Shown one piece after another: positions 59,628 to 64,000 of a DNA stretch of 64,000 nt. Below the pieces are notes generated by a model. That model searched no databases, was not told where the DNA came from, and saw only the letters and a program-made list of their open reading frames with translations. Numbering within the stretch: the first letter of the stretch is position 1; each line of letters begins with the position of its first letter. Location of the stretch: the NCBI GenBank assembly GCA_022496805.1, contig CM040101.1, positions 188,501 to 252,500 on the forward strand. The letters run 5' to 3'. This stretch comes from Pohlia nutans (taxonomy: Eukaryota; Streptophyta; Bryopsida; Bryales; Mniaceae). Position numbers and translations under genes: made by a program.

Positions 59628-61471
59628 GACCGAAGTCGTCCCGCCTCCAAGATCCGTGCCACGACCTCACAACTCGTTCGAATTCAATCTCGTAACAGAG
59701 GAAGCTAACCAGCTCGATGCATTAAACATCGACTTCAATTAGATTAGAACTTGAGCAATTCCACTGTTGTGAGAATTATCGCGAGGGTTGTGTCGTTGCT
59801 GCAACGGAAGGAGCCCGTGCACGCCCCAGCTAGCGTGCCTTCCTGCCTGCCACACAGCAAGCAAAGCAGAACCACCAGGGAGTTCAATACAGGTTTGCCA
59901 AATGGTCCCACGTGCTCGCAATTCGTGCATTCAGATCATGTGTGTCTGCCTGTCCGCGCGCTCACCGAGGTCTCCGGCGACGCACGCAAGCGAAAAGCAG
60001 GCAGGTTGACACCCAGGAGATCACGGCCTTCACGGGCAACCTTCGATGGATCCGCAATTGAGCTTGTGAAACTCTTCCAAAACCCGATTCCTACCGCCTA
60101 AAGGGTATTAAAAAGGTACCGGTATTGTACAATTCACCCAATGCACAGCGAGGAGTGCAAATTGGTCGTGATTGGCCCCATCGTGCGAGGAGGAATTCAT
60201 GGCTGCTGCTGCCGCTGCCGCTGCCAACCCAAACCTAAGCGATGGGATTCAACTACTTGCAACGAGGGAATCCCAACCCGCCCTAACTAAATTGTGCATT
60301 GGGAGGGAGCACGGTCAGCATTAACCCTGCTGCGGGCGGGGAGCTACAGAAGAGCAGCTACAGCACCGAACAAACCCGAATTGCTCCAAGCATGGACTTG
60401 CTGGAACTCCGCGAAACGCGAGCGAGCGAGCCCAGTCAATGCTGCTGCGTCCGGATTCCGGAGAAAGGGCAAGCCTGGTGCCGATCGATTGATCGATCGG
60501 CCGCCAGGGGGGCTCGCAGGGCTGAAAGCGGATGCAGAGACAAGAAGAAGGGGGCGATGGCAGGGCGGTCCAGCCCAGAGCCAAGGGGAGTGCACCCCGT
60601 CCAACGCACGAGGGCATGTAACGACCCTTCCTAGTCTAGGCCCTTGACGCTTGCACCTGCACAACCCTGAGGGTTAGTACCGCCTTAGGGCCACTTTACA
60701 TTAGCTCTTGGTCCAATTCCAATAACCCCATGATCTATTGGACTTGAGAAACCTCACTTTTGGACTTAAGAAGTTGAATAAAATAATGATATGTACATTG
60801 GGCCCATCCAAGTGCAAAGCCATTCAGTCTAATTTGAAAGATTTAAAAGTTGAACTCGATTCTGATTAAACTTGGACGATGATGAGATCCGCATAGTGCT
60901 ACTACTTGACATGTGATACTTCTTATTTGGCTTAAGTTTTGGTTCCTCCTCGGGGTGGCGCTACTACTTCCAACTTCATGTGAAGCCGAAGGCATTACAT
61001 TGTCACCCATTTTATAAATCAACTAGTATGGCATTGTGCCGATGGCCTAGTTTTATTCCGTTATTTAGCCATACTTGAGCTTTTCATTTTATTTTTAAAA
61101 TAATTTTTCCACAATTAAATTAATATTCATATGTTGAAAATTTGGTTTAGAATCCATAACTTTTACATTGTAGGTCCAAAAGTTACAAAACAACTATAGT
61201 GCACCCCTCCTCGTCGAAAGTCTTTCAACAATGCCAAGAATGACATTAAAAACTCCCATATTTCATTTTTCATTATTTTATTCAATTTCTGGTGGAAAAA
61301 ACATCACTTGAAAAGCCATAACTCTTGCACCATAAGTCTAATTAAAAGAAATGAAACAACTTTGATGCACCCTTCCTCGTAGAGAGGTTTGTGACGAGAC
61401 AAAGAATGCGTCTAGTGGACGCATGGTCAAGGAGGTCTCAACTCTAGGTACAAAACAAAATATTGAGACAA
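59628..61471. other. Intergenic region, no gene recognised
   Basis: 59.7-60.6 kb is GC-richer, with GCTGCTGCCGCTGCCGCTGCC near 60202 and GATC/GCGA short repeats, but no protein family. 60.7 kb onward is AT-rich with two similar paragraphs (CATAACTTTTACATTGTAGG / CATAACTCTTGCACCATAAG), an old duplication. Confidence 0.35.
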
Positions 61472-61724
61472 AATGGTCATATTCGTTAAATTGAGACAAA
61501 ATGGTCATTTTGAGACTTCAGCCCTAAAACAATTATAGTCATTTATCGTCGAGTCGACAATAAGATGAGACTATAACCTTTGGGCAATCAAAGGTTTTTT
61601 TATATATTAATATATTAAAGTCTCAAATTACCGAATAGTCGCAAACCTGAACAATTATAATGGTTTATCCTCGAGTCGACGATAAAATTGAGACTACACT
61701 TTGTTTCAATTTAACGAATATGGC
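61472..61724. mobile_element. Inverted-repeat element (MITE-like)
   Basis: TGGTCATATTCGTTAAATTG near 61474 is mirrored by CAATTTAACGAATATGGCC ending at 61724. Inside, a 45-bp direct repeat begins ACAATTATA and contains CGAGTCGAC (near 61530 and 61650). Confidence 0.6.
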
Positions 61725-62102
61725 CTTAAACTACCTTTTTTAACAGTAAGATGTACACATTGATTCTAAGCTTCACCACCTCGGTTCACCACTAACTTCC
61801 TGAACAAAGTGTCCAAGGGATTTGCTCTTGTTTCTACCAAGTGTCCCAATGCAAATATAAATAGGGGTTGACTTCATCCCCTTGCTATCTTTGACTTGTT
61901 TGTTGTGCACATCTTAGTCCAAATAGTTACACATATCGCTACTTTAATTCCTTTGCTTAGAATCCGGTTAGTTTCCACTTTCAATATTTGCTTTGCCACA
62001 AGAATGACCTCTTTAAAAGAAAATCATGACGTTTTAGCTAGCTATGGAATTTCTAAATTTGAAACAAAAATAATATGGCTCTACCACCCGCTCTACTAAT
62101 GA

Positions 62103-62435
62103 TACAAACACAAACTCTCCAACAAAGACCCGTTAAAAGCATTTCAACACACCCTACCAACTAACATCCTTGACTCCATCATAACAACATTTAACATATC
62201 ACACTCATACTTCTCTTCACCAGTAACATGCTCCACACAAATATCACAATTTTACTCTCCATTTGCGAGAGACAAAATATTCGGATCATTAGGAAGAGCC
62301 TTCCAATACAAATGGCAAAGAATTGGTTATGCCCACCCACACAATGAAGAAATAGCACAACAAGCAATACACTAGGCAAGACTAGCAGCCAAAAATGATC
62401 CAAACACCATCACTATACAACACCCATTTCATTAA
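62103..62435 (+). pseudogene. Short relic of a retroelement-like protein
   Basis: Open frame of 90 codons, TAG at 62373, then 19 more codons to TAA 62433. It reads FYSPFARDKIFGSLGRAFQY then KWQRIGYAHPHNEE and, after the TAG, ARLAAKNDP. The wording looks like a once-conserved domain and I suspect a mobile-element protein of algae or bryophytes, but I cannot name the family. Confidence 0.35.
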
Positions 62436-62634
62436 AAGTGCACAATAGCATGTGCACTTTTAATTTTGGTCAAATTTTCTTTTGGTTAATTGGAATACCT
62501 AAAAACACTAGTGAACATGATTCGCAAGTTTTTTTATAAGTTTTTTTTTTTTTTTTTTACATTGAATTGATGCTACCATTTCCAATACGACAAATACTTA
62601 TTCCAAATGAATTAATTCATAAAATAAAATAAAA

Positions 62635-63230
62635 GGGTTAGGCATATGCCTAACTGTCATCACTTGTAATTGTCAATTAAATTTTTGAGACGGACATAAA
62701 TATGCATAACCTTTCATAACTTGCAACGTTACAAAATAATTACATCTCACTACTACATAAAATCTATCACCAAGTAGTCTTTTAAGATTGTGATTCAGTA
62801 TTTCTCAAACCTAAGCTAAATACATCTTTCCCAAATGGAATAAAAGATGATCTATTGATAAACTCCTCAAACAGCATTTAACCCAGCTATAACTTCAACA
62901 TGAGCTTGATCATCGAGACCTATTGCATTTGAAGTTGTTGAGGGGCCACCAAATATTTCACCTGGTCCAATTGGTACGTTTTCCTCCCTTCTACATCAAT
63001 ATTTGGAACTTCTTCACGTGTATTCCAACCTTCTCCATCAAACCATAGATCAAAATCTGGGAAATACTTACATTCATGTGCATTGAAACCATCGCGCTAA
63101 TGTTTCAAGAAAGTAAACATAAAAGGGTTAGGCATACGCCTAAACCCCTATCACTGTTGAAAATTCCAAGTATAGGGGGTTAGGCATACGCCTAACCCTC
63201 ATAATTGTATTGGGGGTTAGGCATACTTGC
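62635..63230. repeat. Cluster of a 20-22 bp palindrome, GGTTAGGCATACGCCTAACC
   Basis: Full or nearly full copies at 62635-62654, 63125-63144, 63175-63198 and a half copy at 63211-63225, always preceded by AAAAGGG or GGGGG. Lies in or beyond intron 3 of IMPL2. Confidence 0.7.
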
Positions 63231-63305
63231 ATACCTTTGAACTTATAATGAAACGAATGGTATCTTCTACACAGTGTGCACATTCAAATTCTTTGAAGAA
63301 CTTAC

Positions 63306-64000
63306 CAGTGATGAAGCTCTTGGTGCCGTCGATAGGGTCCAACACCCAAACATAATCCGAACCTTCAACAGGAGTAGTCAATCCCCATTCCTCTCCATAT
63401 CTGCACAAAACCCTTCGCTTAACCCCTAAGCACCTAAAACGCCCAATATGGCCATCTGCATCACGGTGGCATTTGCTCATTTTACTGATTGCAATACATC
63501 ATTTTAAAGCTCTTGTTCTATACTACAATATCAACAGTGTCGACAGTGTCGAACTGAAGTGATTTTCACACAAACAGATGATTTGCAGCAGGGTGTTCAA
63601 TTTTTCTACACTGCAGAAAATACACAGTAGACGCATACAAAGATATTCCACTGGCACCATTGTGAATAGAATTGCAGGAGAGGAATTGCAAACCTTGTGA
63701 GAGTTTCTTACATGGAATGTGATGGACAAAGCTCACCCAATAACTCACGCATGGCCAGCTCCGCGCTCCGATCAGCAATTGTAACAGGGCCTGCATAGCC
63801 ACTCAAATGCTCAAAACCCTAAACCCTAGACTCTTCTTCTTCTTCTTCTTCTTCAAGAATGTCGAGTAAACTTACTCAAATCGGCCTTCTTAATGATCTG
63901 AAACTTGGACCTGAAGTACTTCAAGGTGATTTCGCGTGCAGTATCTACAAGCTTGTGCACGACCTCCACAAACTGGTCCATGGTCTCATCCGATACGGGA
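63306..64000 (-). CDS. IMPL2: IMPL2-type histidinol-phosphate phosphatase (IMPase family), N-terminal exons; partial
   Basis: Three exons (64000-63876, 63790-63712, 63400-63306) join in phase. Sequence: KYFRSKFQIIKKADLSPVT, then IADRSAELAMRELLGELCPS, then IYGEEWGLTTPVEGSDYVW followed by VLDPIDGTKSFIT. Y-G-E-E and W-V-L-D-P-I-D-G-T are the metal-binding motifs of the inositol monophosphatase superfamily, and the combination with KSFITG marks the plant IMPL2/HISN7 branch, which makes histidinol in plastids. The start codon and transit peptide lie to the right of the window. The remaining about 200 residues should follow below 63305, but I find no matching exon down to the next gene at 58.3 kb. 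So either intron 3 is very rearranged or the gene is a 5' fragment. Confidence 0.85.

Noticed and set aside
59165..59742. Several long Ser/Leu or Arg/Glu open frames
   Set aside because: They are the six-frame translation of the (CT)n microsatellite.
62960..63090. Minus-strand piece YFPDFDLWFDGEGWNTREEV
   Set aside because: Protein-like but short, no family recognised, and not a match to the missing IMPL2 exons.
1..64000. CRISPR arrays, bacterial operons, rRNA or complete tRNA genes
   Set aside because: None seen; direct repeats here are satellite or transposon repeats, and the genes have spliceosomal introns.

Overview
The window is nuclear DNA of a land plant, most likely a bryophyte and probably a moss. 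The clearest clue is a PLS-class pentatricopeptide (PPR) protein ending in C-S-C-G-D-Y-W whose repeats have the wording typical of moss editing factors. Other plant signs are a phospholipase A I-type LRR/ARM/patatin gene, an IMPL2-type histidinol-phosphatase, an epsin-like ENTH gene, a Ty3/gypsy retroelement, PIF/Harbinger and a Stowaway-type MITE. The species is not identifiable from the sequence alone. Genes have many short GT-AG introns and sit as islands in AT-rich, transposon-rich DNA.

Layout, left to right. 0-2.7 kb: 3' part of an ENTH gene (+), with MITEs in and after it. 4-6.7 kb: a GH31 alpha-glucosidase pseudogene (-). 8.2-11.3 kb: a gene (-) with an RG-rich linker and an ADP-ribosyltransferase-like (DUF3990-like) C-terminus, carrying a solo LTR in its intron and a probable frameshift. 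12.6-15.4 kb: minisatellite, piggyBac-like MITE, a 346-bp tandem array with hairpins, and telomere-like repeats. 15.9 kb: a small protein with repeated SUMO-interaction-like motifs. 16.4-20.1 kb: a PPR-DYW gene (-) that appears to be fused to the PDF motif, and perhaps the OB-fold, of organellar single-strand DNA-binding (OSB) proteins. 21.3-27.4 kb: a complete PIF/Harbinger element (transposase + Myb-like protein) nested in an older element with long inverted ends. 27.5-28.1 kb: a broken Tc1-like transposase. 28.1-39.3 kb: a decayed Ty3/gypsy element with a large extra ORF behind the integrase. 39.3-42.7 kb: small non-autonomous elements. 42.8-45.1 kb: a Deltex-family E3 ligase (-), complete by exon joining, with two WWE domains, RING and a Deltex C-terminal domain. 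45-50 kb: gene desert with one long, near-perfect hairpin. 50.1-58.3 kb: an intact 18-exon phospholipase A I gene (-). 58.4-63.2 kb: microsatellites and repeat relics. 63.3-64 kb: the first visible exons of IMPL2 (-).

The cellular genes do not form a pathway. Two of them touch ADP-ribose biology: the Deltex protein (WWE and DTC are ADP-ribose-binding folds in animals) and the ART-like protein 34 kb away. The most unexpected items are the animal-type Deltex architecture in a plant gene, the OSB-type PDF motif fused to a PPR-DYW protein, and the retroelement whose in-frame stops are all TAG or TGA. All gene models here are made by eye from splice sites and frame; none is backed by transcript data.
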